Source: CAXBCP01 sp038120765
GTDB taxonomy: Bacteria; Pseudomonadota; Alphaproteobacteria; MPNO01; UBA830
Assembly (NCBI GenBank): GCA_038120765.1
Contig: JAYOMI010000007.1
Location: forward strand, 1-64,000
DNA: 64,000 nucleotides
Direction: 5' to 3'
The position numbers were made by a program, and so were the translations under genes. Under the pieces are notes generated by a model. The model saw nothing but the letters and a program-made list of their open reading frames with translations. It was not told where the DNA came from and searched no databases. Each line of letters starts with the position of its first letter. Within the stretch, counting starts at the first letter, position 1. Shown piece after piece: positions 41,582 through 49,487 of this stretch.

Positions 41582-42601
41582 TCAGCCTGCGTCTTCGACC
41601 GTCAGCATTATCTTCCCGATATGGCTGCTCGATGCCATCAAGGCGTGGGCCTCGGCGGCATTCTCCAGCGGGAAGGTTTTAAAAATCAGAGGCTTGATAT
41701 CGCCTTTTTCGAATAACGGCCAGAGATTCTCGTACACCGCCTTCGCGACCGCCCCTTTTTGTTCGGTCGTCCTCGGGCGCAGCGTGGATCCGGTGTAGTG
41801 AATCCGCTTGGCCATGATGGTCGGTATGAACAGTTCGACCTTGGCGCCTTTCTGTACCGCGACCTGCACCATGCGGCCATCGGGCGCAAGGACTTCGAGG
41901 TTCCGGTTGAAATAATCGCCGCCGACCATATCCATCACGACCGAACAGCCGATGCCGCCGGTCGCTTCCTTGACGACCTCGACGAAGTCTTCCTCGGTAT
42001 AGTTGATCGCGCGGGTCGCACCGAGCTCTTCGCAGGCTTTGCACTTTTCGGCGTTCCGCGCCGTGGTGAAGACCGTTGCGCCGAAGGCCTTCGCGACCTG
42101 TATGGCGGCGGTGCCGATACCGCCCGATCCGCCATGAATCAGAATGGTATCACCCGCCGTCAGATGCACGCCGTCGAACAGGTTCGTCCAGACGGTGAAG
42201 AAATTCTCCGGGATGGCCGCGGCTTTCAGCATATCGTAACCCTTGGGCAACGGCAGGGCCGTTGCGGTGGGAACGACGCAGTACTCGGCATAGGCGCCGC
42301 CGGAGACAAGGGCGCAGACCTCGTCGCCGGGTGCGCATTCCGTGACGCCGCTGCCGACCGCGACGACGGTGCCGGCGAGTTCGAGGCCCGGAATATCGGT
42401 CGTGCCGGGCGGGGGCGGGTAGGCCCCCTTGCGCTGCATGGTGTCCGGAAAATTCACGCCCACGGCCGCGGTCTTCACGAGCACTTCATCCGCGCCCGGC
42501 ACCGGGGTCGGACGTTTCGCAGGCTTCAATACCTCGGGGCCGCCGAACTCGGCGATCTGGATGACGGTCATGGTATCGGGTATCTCGTAAGACACGGACA
42601 T
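41582..42601 (-). CDS. NAD(P)H-quinone oxidoreductase (zinc-independent MDR family)
   Basis: A 339-residue medium-chain reductase starting at ATG 42601. It matches the PIG3/QOR type: ALVSGGAYAEYCVVPTATAL near residue 105, the NADPH motif LIHGGSGGIGTAAIQVAKAF near 150 and FTTARNAEKCKACEELGAT with INYTEEDF after it. The catalytic and structural zinc cysteines of alcohol dehydrogenases are absent. It probably reduces quinones or enones with NADPH. It is divergent from the DUF1192 gene. Confidence 0.9.
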   Translation of the reverse strand: MSVSYEIPDTMTVIQIAEFGGPEVLKPAKRPTPVPGADEVLVKTAAVGVNFPDTMQRKGAYPPPPGTTDIPGLELAGTVVAVGSGVTECAPGDEVCALVSGGAYAEYCVVPTATALPLPKGYDMLKAAAIPENFFTVWTNLFDGVHLTAGDTILIHGGSGGIGTAAIQVAKAFGATVFTTARNAEKCKACEELGATRAINYTEEDFVEVVKEATGGIGCSVVMDMVGGDYFNRNLEVLAPDGRMVQVAVQKGAKVELFIPTIMAKRIHYTGSTLRPRTTEQKGAVAKAVYENLWPLFEKGDIKPLIFKTFPLENAAEAHALMASSSHIGKIMLTVEDAG

Positions 42602-42686
42602 CAACGCTCGGAAATGATGGAAACTAAGGTTGCAGGTCTATCGCCTCGGCGGCACACTGGCAAGCCCGGAGAGAGGAGAATTGCAG

Positions 42687-42869
42687 GTGCTGGAAAACGA
42701 CGATCTACCGAAAAACATGCCGAAACCCAAACGGGACCTCGATCCGATCTCAATCGAGGAACTGCACGAGTATATTGCGGAGATGGAGGAAGAGATCGAG
42801 CGGGTTCGTGCCGAAATCGCCCGCAAAGAGGCCCATCGGGCCGGGGTGGAATCGATCTTCAAATCCTGA
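42687..42869 (+). CDS. DUF1192 small protein
   Basis: With the GTG at 42687, eight bases after GAGAGGAG, the product is 60 residues (MLENDDLPKNMPKPKRDLDP). The rest is one helix, ISIEELHEYIAEMEEEIERV, ending GVESIFKS, the DUF1192 pattern. In-frame TTGs at 42630 and 42681 are alternatives but have poor ribosome-site spacing. The gene pair quinone oxidoreductase/DUF1192 is conserved in alphaproteobacteria. Function unknown. Confidence 0.83.
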   Translation: MLENDDLPKNMPKPKRDLDPISIEELHEYIAEMEEEIERVRAEIARKEAHRAGVESIFKS

Positions 42870-43071
42870 ACCGGACCGTCGCGGCCCAAAAGCGGCCCAA
42901 AGCGGAAAAATTAACGCGTTTCGGGAATTAATTTATTTCAAGATCGGGTGACCTTCCTTTGAGTCTTGCAGTAAAAATTCATAACATATTGATTTATAAT
43001 AGAAAAAGTACGAAATCCCTGGCGCACGAGAATTATGCCAGGTTGAGTTTTATGAAAATTTCCCCGGTGTT

Positions 43072-43086
43072 TTAAATTTTTGTTAA
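43072..43086. promoter_or_regulatory. CtrA-type box upstream of candidate small RNA
   Basis: TTAA (43072-43075), seven bases, TTAA (43083-43086) followed by CC matches TTAA-N7-TTAACC exactly. It lies about 25 bases before the first hairpin of the candidate small RNA and 174 bases before the DUF1465 start. Confidence 0.5.
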
Positions 43087-43099
43087 CCATTTCGGCCTT

Positions 43100-43210
43100 A
43101 TCTTCTTTTTTGACGGTCCGGGCGACCGGGCCGTCGAAAAGGATCCTCATCCCATCCTTTTGACGCCTCCCTGTTGACTTGAGCCGCCCTCCGGGGCGGC
43201 TCTTTTTTTA
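43100..43210 (+). ncRNA. Candidate small RNA with three hairpins and anti-Shine-Dalgarno-like loops
   Basis: The 390-base intergene after DUF1192 is AT-rich up to about 43110 and then turns into consecutive hairpins. Stem 1 (43112-43121 with 43126-43135) is ten pairs closed by a GCGA tetraloop. Stem 2 (43137-43144 with 43154-43161) is eight perfect pairs with the loop CCTCATCCC. A single-stranded GCCTCCCTG follows. Stem 3 (43181-43188 with 43195-43202) is GC-only with seven T after it, a strong terminator. Pyrimidine-rich CCUCC-like loops are typical of alphaproteobacterial trans-acting small RNAs. The 5' end is not determined. A minus-strand frame over this region is not protein-like. Confidence 0.5.
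43181..43209 (+). terminator. Strong rho-independent terminator (3' end of candidate small RNA)
   Basis: GAGCCGCC and GGCGGCTC form an eight-pair stem, then seven T. It is 312 bases past the DUF1192 stop and 51 bases before DUF1465, so it ends a transcript that starts within the intergene or reads through from DUF1192. Confidence 0.85.
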
Positions 43211-43259
43211 GTTTACGCTTTGTTCAGGGCATAAACGGTAAGGTAAACATCCTCTCAGG

Positions 43260-43706
43260 ATGAAAAACCAGCCAAATATGGAACGAAACGACATGTCCGG
43301 TCCGCTTGCAGCCTTTATTGAAGACGCTTATCAGGACACGCTGTCGCTGATGACCGAACTGCGCGATTTTCTCGCGGAGGTGCAGGCGGCGCCCGAAGAC
43401 CCGAATGCCGACCGCGCTCCCGATGTGCGGGCGCGGATCGTCAAGGAGATTTCGTCGGTTACGCGTGATCTGACAGAGGCTATGGCGTGGCTCTTGCTGC
43501 AAAAGGCAGTGGCTGCGGGCGAAATAACCCCCGAAGAGGCGGAAACCCGCGCGGACGGGCTGCTGACGCGGATTGATGCCGGTCGCGTCGCCGCCGCAGA
43601 CGGTGCGCCTCTGCCGGTGGAAATCCGCGGATATATGGATCGCAGCCGCCGGCTGTACGATCAGGTGATCAGCCTGCGCGAAATGGCGTCAAAACAGGCC
43701 GGCTGA
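43260..43706 (+). CDS. DUF1465 domain-containing protein
   Basis: A 148-residue helical protein with the DUF1465 pattern: FIEDAYQDTLSLMTELRDFL near residue 20, then SSVTRDLTEAMAWLLLQKAV and the KAVAAGEITPEEAET segment, ending with RRLYDQVISLREM. The start is uncertain: in-frame ATGs occur at 43260, 43278 and 43293. It converges on rpmE with a shared terminator. No function has been established. Confidence 0.85.
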   Translation: MKNQPNMERNDMSGPLAAFIEDAYQDTLSLMTELRDFLAEVQAAPEDPNADRAPDVRARIVKEISSVTRDLTEAMAWLLLQKAVAAGEITPEEAETRADGLLTRIDAGRVAAADGAPLPVEIRGYMDRSRRLYDQVISLREMASKQAG

Positions 43707-43762
43707 CGCGAAATCGCTGCTGCGGCACCTGAAATCGGCGAATGATCCGTGAACGCAAAAAA

Positions 43763-43784
43763 GGACGCCAGGGGCGTCCTTTTT
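43763..43784. terminator. Bidirectional terminator between DUF1465 gene and rpmE
   Basis: GGACGCC (43763-43769) pairs with GGCGTCC (43773-43779) over AGG; five T follow on the plus strand and six A precede it, so it serves both convergent genes. Confidence 0.82.
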
Positions 43785-43816
43785 GCATTTTCGGGGCCTG
43801 GAACCGTAACCGGTTT

Positions 43817-44050
43817 TTAGCTGCCGCTGCCGAGACCCATTCCCTGGAAGCGTTTGTTGAACTTCGCCACCTGTCCGCCGGTATCGACAAGGCGCTGTGA
43901 ACCGCCGGTCCATGCCGGGTGCGACTTGGAATCGATATCGAGCTTCATGGTGTCGCCCGGGGCGCCCCATGTGGAGCGGGTCTTGTAGGTCGTACCATCG
44001 GTCATCACGACGTTGATTTCGTGGTAATCGGGGTGAATATCTTTTTTCAA
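43817..44050 (-). CDS. rpmE: 50S ribosomal protein L31
   Basis: A 77-residue protein with the L31 signature: MKKDIHPDYHEINVVMTDGT, then TRSTWGAPGDTMKLDIDSKS and HPAWTGGSQRLVDTGGQVAKF. It lacks the CxxC zinc motif of long L31, as is usual in alphaproteobacteria. Its promoter is clear at 44077-44105. The stop is followed by the terminator at 43763. Confidence 0.95.
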   Translation of the reverse strand: MKKDIHPDYHEINVVMTDGTTYKTRSTWGAPGDTMKLDIDSKSHPAWTGGSQRLVDTGGQVAKFNKRFQGMGLGSGS

Positions 44051-44076
44051 CGCATTTCTCCTGCGAAAGTCAGCGG

Positions 44077-44105
44077 GTTATAGGGAATGGGCGGGGGCAT
44101 TGCAA
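44077..44105 (-). promoter_or_regulatory. Sigma-70-type promoter of rpmE
   Basis: Read on the minus strand: TTGCAA (44105-44100), a 17-base spacer and TATAAC (44082-44077), 27 bases before the rpmE ATG. Confidence 0.65.
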
Positions 44106-44147
44106 CAAAAACCCGCGGCGTCGCCCCGGATCGGCGGGGTTTTGCTC

Positions 44148-45551
44148 TCAGCGCTGCGTCAGCTTGAACTCGATGCGCCGGTTGCGGCGATAGGCGACCT
44201 CGTCGTTCTGGTCGTCAAGCGGCTGAAACTGGCCGAATCCGGCGGCGACAAGCCGTTTGGCCGGCACCCCGTATGCGCGCAGCTGTTTCACGACCGCGAT
44301 CGCCCGGGCCGATGACAGTTCCCAGTTGGAGGGAAATTGCGCGGTCCGTATCGGCAGGCTGTCGGTGTGGCCGTCGACCCGCAGAACCCAGTTAAGCTCA
44401 TCCGGTATGCGGTTCGAGATTTCAATCAGCGTCTTTGCGAGTTGCGCTATCTGGTCGCGGCCGCCGGGATTGAGGTCCGAGGAGGCGGATGGAAACAGCA
44501 CTTCCGACTGGAACACGAAGCGGTCGCCGACGATCCGGATATCCTGCTGGTCGCCCAGCGCTTCGCGCAACCGGCCGAAAAATTCCGAACGGTAGCGGGC
44601 AAGTTCCGCGACCTTGTTGGCAAGCGCCTGGTTCAGTCGTTTGCCGAGGGCGGCGATCTGCACGTTCTGTTCCGCCGCCTTGGCTTCGGAAGCGCCAAGG
44701 GCGGCGTTGAGCCGCGCAAGCTGGCGCCGCAGTGCCACCAGTTGAAGGTTCAGCGCCGCGACCTGTTTTTTGGCCTCCGCGCTTTCGCGCTGTTCTTCGG
44801 TCAGGTCCTCGCCGATCCGCTGCGCCTGTTCGCCAAGCTCCCTGATGGTGAGGTCTTTCTGCGCGATATCCTTCTGTGCGAGCGCCGTGCGCTCCTGTTC
44901 GGTGGAGAGCTTCGCTTCGAGTTCCTTCGACCGGTCGCGCAGCGCCGTCAGGGAGGTGTCGCGGGCCTGCACCGTGGCGGCAAGGTCGCCGACCTGCTTT
45001 TCCAGGTCCGTCCGGAGTTCCCGCAGCGCCTTCAGGTCGCGGTTGAGCTGGGCGATTTCACCGAGCTGGGCTTCAATTGTTGCTTTGTCGGCCGTCACCG
45101 ATTTTCGCGCTTCCTCCAGCTCCGCGGCGGATTTGTCGGCCATGGCAAGCGCGGTATCGAGTTTGCCCTGCAGGTCGTCGCGCGCGCGCGTCGCGTCCGC
45201 CAGCATCGATTCCAGCGCGTCCTTCTGGGGCAGCAATTCGGAAAGCTGGCTCGACAGGCGTTCGCGCGTCGCGCTCGAAGCGGATAGATCGGCCGATAGC
45301 TGGGATACCTCGTCGCGGAGCCGGACATTGGCCGAACGTTCCAGCGACAGCATCTCGCCCAGCTCGGCCACCTGCCGGTTCAGGCGGTCCAGCGCCTGAT
45401 TGCGCCCCGACAGCATTTCGCTCAGGAAAAACTGCGCCAGGGTAAATACCATCAGCAGGAAAATGATGATGATCAGCAACGCCGAGAGCGCATCGACAAA
45501 GCCCGGCCATATATCGAGGGAGGATCGACGTCGCCTTAATGCGCCGGGCAT
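44148..45551 (-). CDS. MotB/OmpA-like peptidoglycan-binding protein with long coiled coil
   Basis: A 467-residue inner-membrane protein. One transmembrane helix (ALSALLIIIIFLLMVFTLAQ, residues 22-41) with an Asp just before it resembles MotB/TolR. A coiled coil of about 270 residues follows, rich in Ala, Leu, Glu and Arg. The C-terminal OmpA domain reads VLFPSASSDLNPGGRDQIAQ, then VLRVDGHTDSLPI and NWELSSARAIAVVKQLRAYG, which binds peptidoglycan. It should form an ion-driven stator with the MotA/TolQ-like protein at 45575, 23 bases upstream. No flagellar gene is nearby. Confidence 0.88.
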   Translation of the reverse strand: MPGALRRRRSSLDIWPGFVDALSALLIIIIFLLMVFTLAQFFLSEMLSGRNQALDRLNRQVAELGEMLSLERSANVRLRDEVSQLSADLSASSATRERLSSQLSELLPQKDALESMLADATRARDDLQGKLDTALAMADKSAAELEEARKSVTADKATIEAQLGEIAQLNRDLKALRELRTDLEKQVGDLAATVQARDTSLTALRDRSKELEAKLSTEQERTALAQKDIAQKDLTIRELGEQAQRIGEDLTEEQRESAEAKKQVAALNLQLVALRRQLARLNAALGASEAKAAEQNVQIAALGKRLNQALANKVAELARYRSEFFGRLREALGDQQDIRIVGDRFVFQSEVLFPSASSDLNPGGRDQIAQLAKTLIEISNRIPDELNWVLRVDGHTDSLPIRTAQFPSNWELSSARAIAVVKQLRAYGVPAKRLVAAGFGQFQPLDDQNDEVAYRRNRRIEFKLTQR

Positions 45552-45574
45552 TTAAATCTTCCCCCGCCGCGGGC

Positions 45575-46726
45575 CTATCGGCCCGCTTTTTCGGCAATCG
45601 CCGCGAGCGTGCGCGACAGGACCCGGATCTCGTTCCGCAGTTCGTCGATCATCTCGGTTCGCCCCGTGGCGGTTTCTTCGAGCAGCCGGGCAAGATGGAT
45701 GTCGATATTGCGGATATGGGTCGGCACCTCGTCGCTCCCGGCACCGCCGCCGAGCGCCGGCCGGCTCAAATGCTCGTCCAGTCTCGACAGGATAGGTTTC
45801 AGGTCCATCTGGCTCTCCGCCAGTTTGACCATCAGGTTCTGTTCGGTCTTCATCTGGTCGGTCAGGGTGCCAAGACGGTCAGCAAGCTTGCTGATGCCGG
45901 TATTCGCACCGATCCGCGATTCCTCGCCCCGTTGGAGGGTGCGTTGCAGGTTTTCGAGCCCGTCTGCCGTCTGTTCCAGCAACGCCTGAACGTAGGCCGG
46001 CACGGACTGGTCGCCTTCGCCGATGGAGGCGCCGGAGCCGAGCCGTGTCTGGCCCGACAGCCAGTCCTCCAGGTCGTTGTAGAACCGGTTCTGCGCCTGA
46101 CCCGCCTGGAGTTCCAGGAAGCCGAGCACCAGCGAGCCAGCGAGGCCGAACAGCGACGACGAGAACGCCGTCCCCATGCCCGATAACGGCGCCTGCAGGC
46201 CTTTCTTGAGGTCGTCGAACACCGTGCCTATTTCGCCCGACCCGACATTGAGGGTCGCGATGACGTTGCTGACCGCGCCGATGGTCTGCAGCAGCCCCCA
46301 GAAAGTCCCCAACAGACCGAGAAAGATGAGCAGGCCGATAAGATAGCGCGAGATATCGCGGGATTCGTCCAGTCGGGAGGCGAGCCCGTCCAGAAGCGAG
46401 CGCATCGATATCGTCGACAGGCTGAACCGGGCTGTGCGTTCGCCGAGCATGGCCGCCATCGGTGCGAGCATGCGCGGTTCCGGCGCGCCCGACAGGGCCG
46501 GCTGGCCGGCGCGGAAACTTTCCAGCCAGGCGACATCGCTGGTCAGCACGAAGACGGTGCGGAAAATATAGACGATGCCGAGAATCAGGACGCCGACGAT
46601 CAGGCCGTTCAGCGCGGCGTTTGCCATGAAGGCATCGCGAATGCCGCCCGACAGAACCCCGGCGAGGCCGATCACGGCAACAAGGAAGACGACCATTCGG
46701 ATCAGGTAGCGCCGCGGGTGGGTCAT
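45575..46726 (-). CDS. MotA/TolQ/ExbB-like proton channel protein
   Basis: A 383-residue inner-membrane protein. Two N-terminal helices (MVVFLVAVIGLAGVLSGGI and ALNGLIVGVLILGIVYIF) precede the MotA/TolQ/ExbB domain, marked by YLIGLLIFLGLLGTFWGLLQ, then TIGAVSNVIATL and PLSGMGTAFSSSLFGLAGSL. The tail of about 150 residues is a cytoplasmic coiled coil (VQALLEQTADGLENLQRTLQ). Its partner is the OmpA-domain protein at 44148. The pair is a stator-like unit conserved in alphaproteobacteria, different from the Tol pair at 60576. Confidence 0.88.
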   Translation of the reverse strand: MTHPRRYLIRMVVFLVAVIGLAGVLSGGIRDAFMANAALNGLIVGVLILGIVYIFRTVFVLTSDVAWLESFRAGQPALSGAPEPRMLAPMAAMLGERTARFSLSTISMRSLLDGLASRLDESRDISRYLIGLLIFLGLLGTFWGLLQTIGAVSNVIATLNVGSGEIGTVFDDLKKGLQAPLSGMGTAFSSSLFGLAGSLVLGFLELQAGQAQNRFYNDLEDWLSGQTRLGSGASIGEGDQSVPAYVQALLEQTADGLENLQRTLQRGEESRIGANTGISKLADRLGTLTDQMKTEQNLMVKLAESQMDLKPILSRLDEHLSRPALGGGAGSDEVPTHIRNIDIHLARLLEETATGRTEMIDELRNEIRVLSRTLAAIAEKAGR

Positions 46727-46791
46727 CTTCAGGTTGGCTCCGTCAGCTGTCTGTCAGCGGGATATCTCGGGATGCGGGCATCGATCGCGCA

Positions 46792-47811
46792 TTAGCGTGT
46801 GGTGACGATAACGTCGACCCGGTCAGGCGGCCCGCCTTCGGATTTGTTCCCGAGAGCCCGCACATCGACCCGAGTGCTACGCACGCCTTCCTTGATCAGG
46901 TGCGAACGGACGGCAAGCGCCCGCGACAGGGACATCCGCCGGGCCTGGCTCGGCGTTTGCGCGCTGCCGCCCGAAAAGGCCAGAAGCTGGATGCGCAATG
47001 TCTCGTCGCTCTTGAGCGATTTCGCAATGTTGTCGAGCTGCTCCGCGGCGGCTTTTTCGACCGCGGCCTCGCCGGCGCCGAACATCAGCCGGAACTGCTG
47101 CCCGGCATTCAGTTTTCCGCCGGTCGCCGGGGCCGATCTCAGCGCGGCTGTCTGTGTCGGGGGCGTTTGTGCGGCGGGCGACGGGTCCGGCCGCGTCGCC
47201 GGTATTGCGGGCGGGGCAGGTGGCGGCGCCGGAGGCGGCGGCGCTGGCGGGACACTGGCTATGCCCGACGGCGCAGTCGGCGGCGAAACGGGCAGGGGCG
47301 GCGTGCCCGCACGCTCCGGAATGGCGGGGGGCGACGGTACTGTGGGCGGCGCCGGGGGCTTCGCCGCCATCGCCGGAGGGGCAGGGGGCGTGACGCGCGG
47401 CGCGGCGGGTTTGGCGACAGGCCGCGGTTGCGTGGTTCGCGCAGGTGCCGGGCGGGCGGTCGCGGCAGGCCGCATCTGCGACGGCGGTTTCAGCGTCAGG
47501 CCGCTGGAGTCCGGCGCACCGTTACTGTTTGGCATCGCGGGCGCGGCCAGCGCAAACCGGGCGCCGCTGTTCTGGCGGGTATTCGGCATCAGCAGCGAGC
47601 GAACGCCCGGCCGAAGCAGTTGCGGCACATTCTGAGGCGTGCCAAGCGAATCGAGCACGCTGAGATCGACTGTTACCGACCCTGCGTCGCGTTGTGCCTG
47701 CGCCGTCGGGGCGACAAGTCCGGTGGTCAGGAGAGCGAGTGCCGCCGCGGTGAAAGCGCGCGGTGCAGCGGCCGCTAAGTGCCGCCCAAATCTGGAAGCC
47801 ATCATTTCCAA
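46792..47811 (-). CDS. Proline-rich OmpA-family envelope protein
   Basis: A 339-residue exported protein with a long signal (ALALLTTGLVAPTAQAQ, residues 25-40), a Pro/Ala-rich linker of about 120 residues (for example APPPAPPAIPATRP), and a C-terminal OmpA-like domain (QFRLMFGAGEAAVEKAAAEQ, then RALAVRSHLIKEGV). The linker can cross the periplasm. It is first of a three-gene minus-strand operon with the MotA-like and MotB-like genes, suggesting one trans-envelope machine. Confidence 0.83.
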   Translation of the reverse strand: MEMMASRFGRHLAAAAPRAFTAAALALLTTGLVAPTAQAQRDAGSVTVDLSVLDSLGTPQNVPQLLRPGVRSLLMPNTRQNSGARFALAAPAMPNSNGAPDSSGLTLKPPSQMRPAATARPAPARTTQPRPVAKPAAPRVTPPAPPAMAAKPPAPPTVPSPPAIPERAGTPPLPVSPPTAPSGIASVPPAPPPPAPPPAPPAIPATRPDPSPAAQTPPTQTAALRSAPATGGKLNAGQQFRLMFGAGEAAVEKAAAEQLDNIAKSLKSDETLRIQLLAFSGGSAQTPSQARRMSLSRALAVRSHLIKEGVRSTRVDVRALGNKSEGGPPDRVDVIVTTR

Positions 47812-47936
47812 CCCGAATAATGAACGCGTAACCGGGCCTGATGCGGAGGCGCCGGACAGGGCAACATAACCGAGAGCGGGTGCGGCGACAACCGCTTTGG
47901 CGTGGCGTTAAGCAAGCAACCCATTGAAATAACGGG

Positions 47937-48758
47937 TCAATCGCTGAGCTTTAGCCCTTCGTTGCGGACCGCTTCCATCAGCATTTTTCGCAGCGGGTCA
48001 TAAAGCTGCTGGTTTGCGGCAAGAATGGACTCGCCGTACAGCATGTTGTCGCGCCCGTCGATCTGGCTGACCAGCCCGCCGGCCTCACGGACGATCACGA
48101 TGCCGCCTGCGATATCCCACGGTGAAAGCGCCGTTTCCCAGAAACCTTCATAACGTCCGGCCGCGACATATGCGAGGTCGAGCGCCGCGGAGCCCTGGCG
48201 GCGGACGCCGGCGGTGCGGCTCATCACGGCATTGAGCATGGCGGAGAAGGATTTCTTGCCGGGCCGGTTACCGAAAGGAATGCCTGTCGCGAGCAGCGCA
48301 TCGCGCATATCGCTGCGTCCGGAGACCCGCAGGCGCTGTCGGTTCAGATAGGCGCCTTCATTGCGTTCCGCCCAGAAAACCTCGTCCCGGACAGGCTCGT
48401 AAACCATCCCGGCGATCAGTTCCTTTTCCCGCTCGACAGCGATGGAGATCGCAAAATGCGGAATCCCGTGGAGGAAATTCGTCGTCCCGTCGATCGGATC
48501 GATAATCCAGCGCTCGCTCGCGTTGTCGCCCTCGATCGCGCCGCCTTCTTCCATCAGGAAGCCGAAACCCGGACGCGCCTTGTGCAGTTCCTCGTGCAGG
48601 ATCTGTTCGGTGCGCTTGTCCGCTTCGGACACGAAATCGCCGGGCCCCTTGCGGGAAACCTGAAGCTGCTCGACCTCGCCGAAATCGCGCATCAGCAGGC
48701 GCGATGCCTTGCGGGCGGCGTTGTTCATCACATTGATCAGGGGGGTCGGCATCGACAT
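47937..48758 (-). CDS. suhB: Inositol-1-monophosphatase family protein
   Basis: A 273-residue Mg2+-dependent phosphatase of the IMPase/SuhB type. Metal-binding motifs are EEGGAIEG near residue 70 and WIIDPIDGTTNFLHGIPHFA near 84-103, and the C-terminal metal site is ALSPWDIAGGIVIVREAGG. It hydrolyses inositol monophosphates; in bacteria SuhB also aids rRNA antitermination. It is 65 bases downstream of efp on the same strand. Confidence 0.92.
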   Translation of the reverse strand: MSMPTPLINVMNNAARKASRLLMRDFGEVEQLQVSRKGPGDFVSEADKRTEQILHEELHKARPGFGFLMEEGGAIEGDNASERWIIDPIDGTTNFLHGIPHFAISIAVEREKELIAGMVYEPVRDEVFWAERNEGAYLNRQRLRVSGRSDMRDALLATGIPFGNRPGKKSFSAMLNAVMSRTAGVRRQGSAALDLAYVAAGRYEGFWETALSPWDIAGGIVIVREAGGLVSQIDGRDNMLYGESILAANQQLYDPLRKMLMEAVRNEGLKLSD

Positions 48759-48823
48759 TGCGTTTCAGGCTTTCCTGCAATACCGGGCCTGTATTTTCAG
48801 GCATGCCGGCAGATGGAGCGGTA

Positions 48824-49390
48824 TCAGTCCTTGGCGCGCTCGACGTAGGACGAATCTTCGGTGTTCACGACGATCCGCGTGCCGGCTTCGATATGCGGCG
48901 GGACCATCACGCGGACGCTGTTCTCGACAACGGCGGGCTTGTAGGAAGACGACGCGGTCTGTCCTTTGACCACCGGGTCCGCTTCGATCACTTCCATCGT
49001 GACATGCTGTGGCAGTTTCGCGCCGGCGACAACGCCGTCGATCAGTTCCGCAACGACAACCATGCCGTCCTGGAGAAACGCGGCGGAATCCCCGATGACA
49101 TCCCTGTCGAGCGAGAACTGTTCATAGGATTCGCTGTCCATGAACATCATCTTGTCGTCTTCGGCGTACAGATACGTCGCGTCCTTTTCCTCGACCATCA
49201 GCTTTTCGACGGTTTCCGCCGTCCGGAACCGCTCGTTGGTCTTGTTGCCGGACTTCAGATCGCGCATTTCGACCTGGATAAAGGCATTGCCCTTGCCGGG
49301 CAGCAAAATCTCGGTTTTGAGCACGCGCCATTGCTTGTCGCCGTACTCGATGACGTTGCCGGGTCGAATGGTATTGGCCTGGATCTTCAT
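48824..49390 (-). CDS. efp: Elongation factor P
   Basis: A 188-residue EF-P with three beta-barrel domains. MKIQANTIRPGNVIEYGDKQ leads to LLPGKGNAFIQVEMRD, where Lys33 at the loop tip is the residue modified by beta-lysylation. C-terminal motifs are LPQHVTMEVIEADPVVKGQT and GTRIVVNTEDSSYVERAKD. EF-P rescues ribosomes stalled at polyproline. Both modification genes (epmB upstream on the same strand, epmA divergent) lie next to it. The proline-rich TolA and OmpA-like proteins encoded nearby are plausible clients. Confidence 0.96.
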   Translation of the reverse strand: MKIQANTIRPGNVIEYGDKQWRVLKTEILLPGKGNAFIQVEMRDLKSGNKTNERFRTAETVEKLMVEEKDATYLYAEDDKMMFMDSESYEQFSLDRDVIGDSAAFLQDGMVVVAELIDGVVAGAKLPQHVTMEVIEADPVVKGQTASSSYKPAVVENSVRVMVPPHIEAGTRIVVNTEDSSYVERAKD

Positions 49391-49487
49391 CCTGCAGTTC
49401 CGCTTTGAAAGTTTTCCGGGTAAGGGCGGCGGAAACTATCAGCTTGCCCCGGAATAGGCAATCGCATCGGTATCGCTGAAACCGGGG

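Noticed and set aside
42938..43150. A 70-codon minus-strand frame in the AT-rich intergene
   Set aside because: Composition is not protein-like, no ribosome site precedes it, and it overlaps the hairpins of the candidate small RNA.
44148..46726. Zorya-type anti-phage system (ZorA/ZorB-like MotA and OmpA pair)
   Set aside because: No ZorC, ZorD or ZorE-like gene is adjacent; neighbours are rpmE, suhB and efp, and the pair fits a conserved envelope operon.
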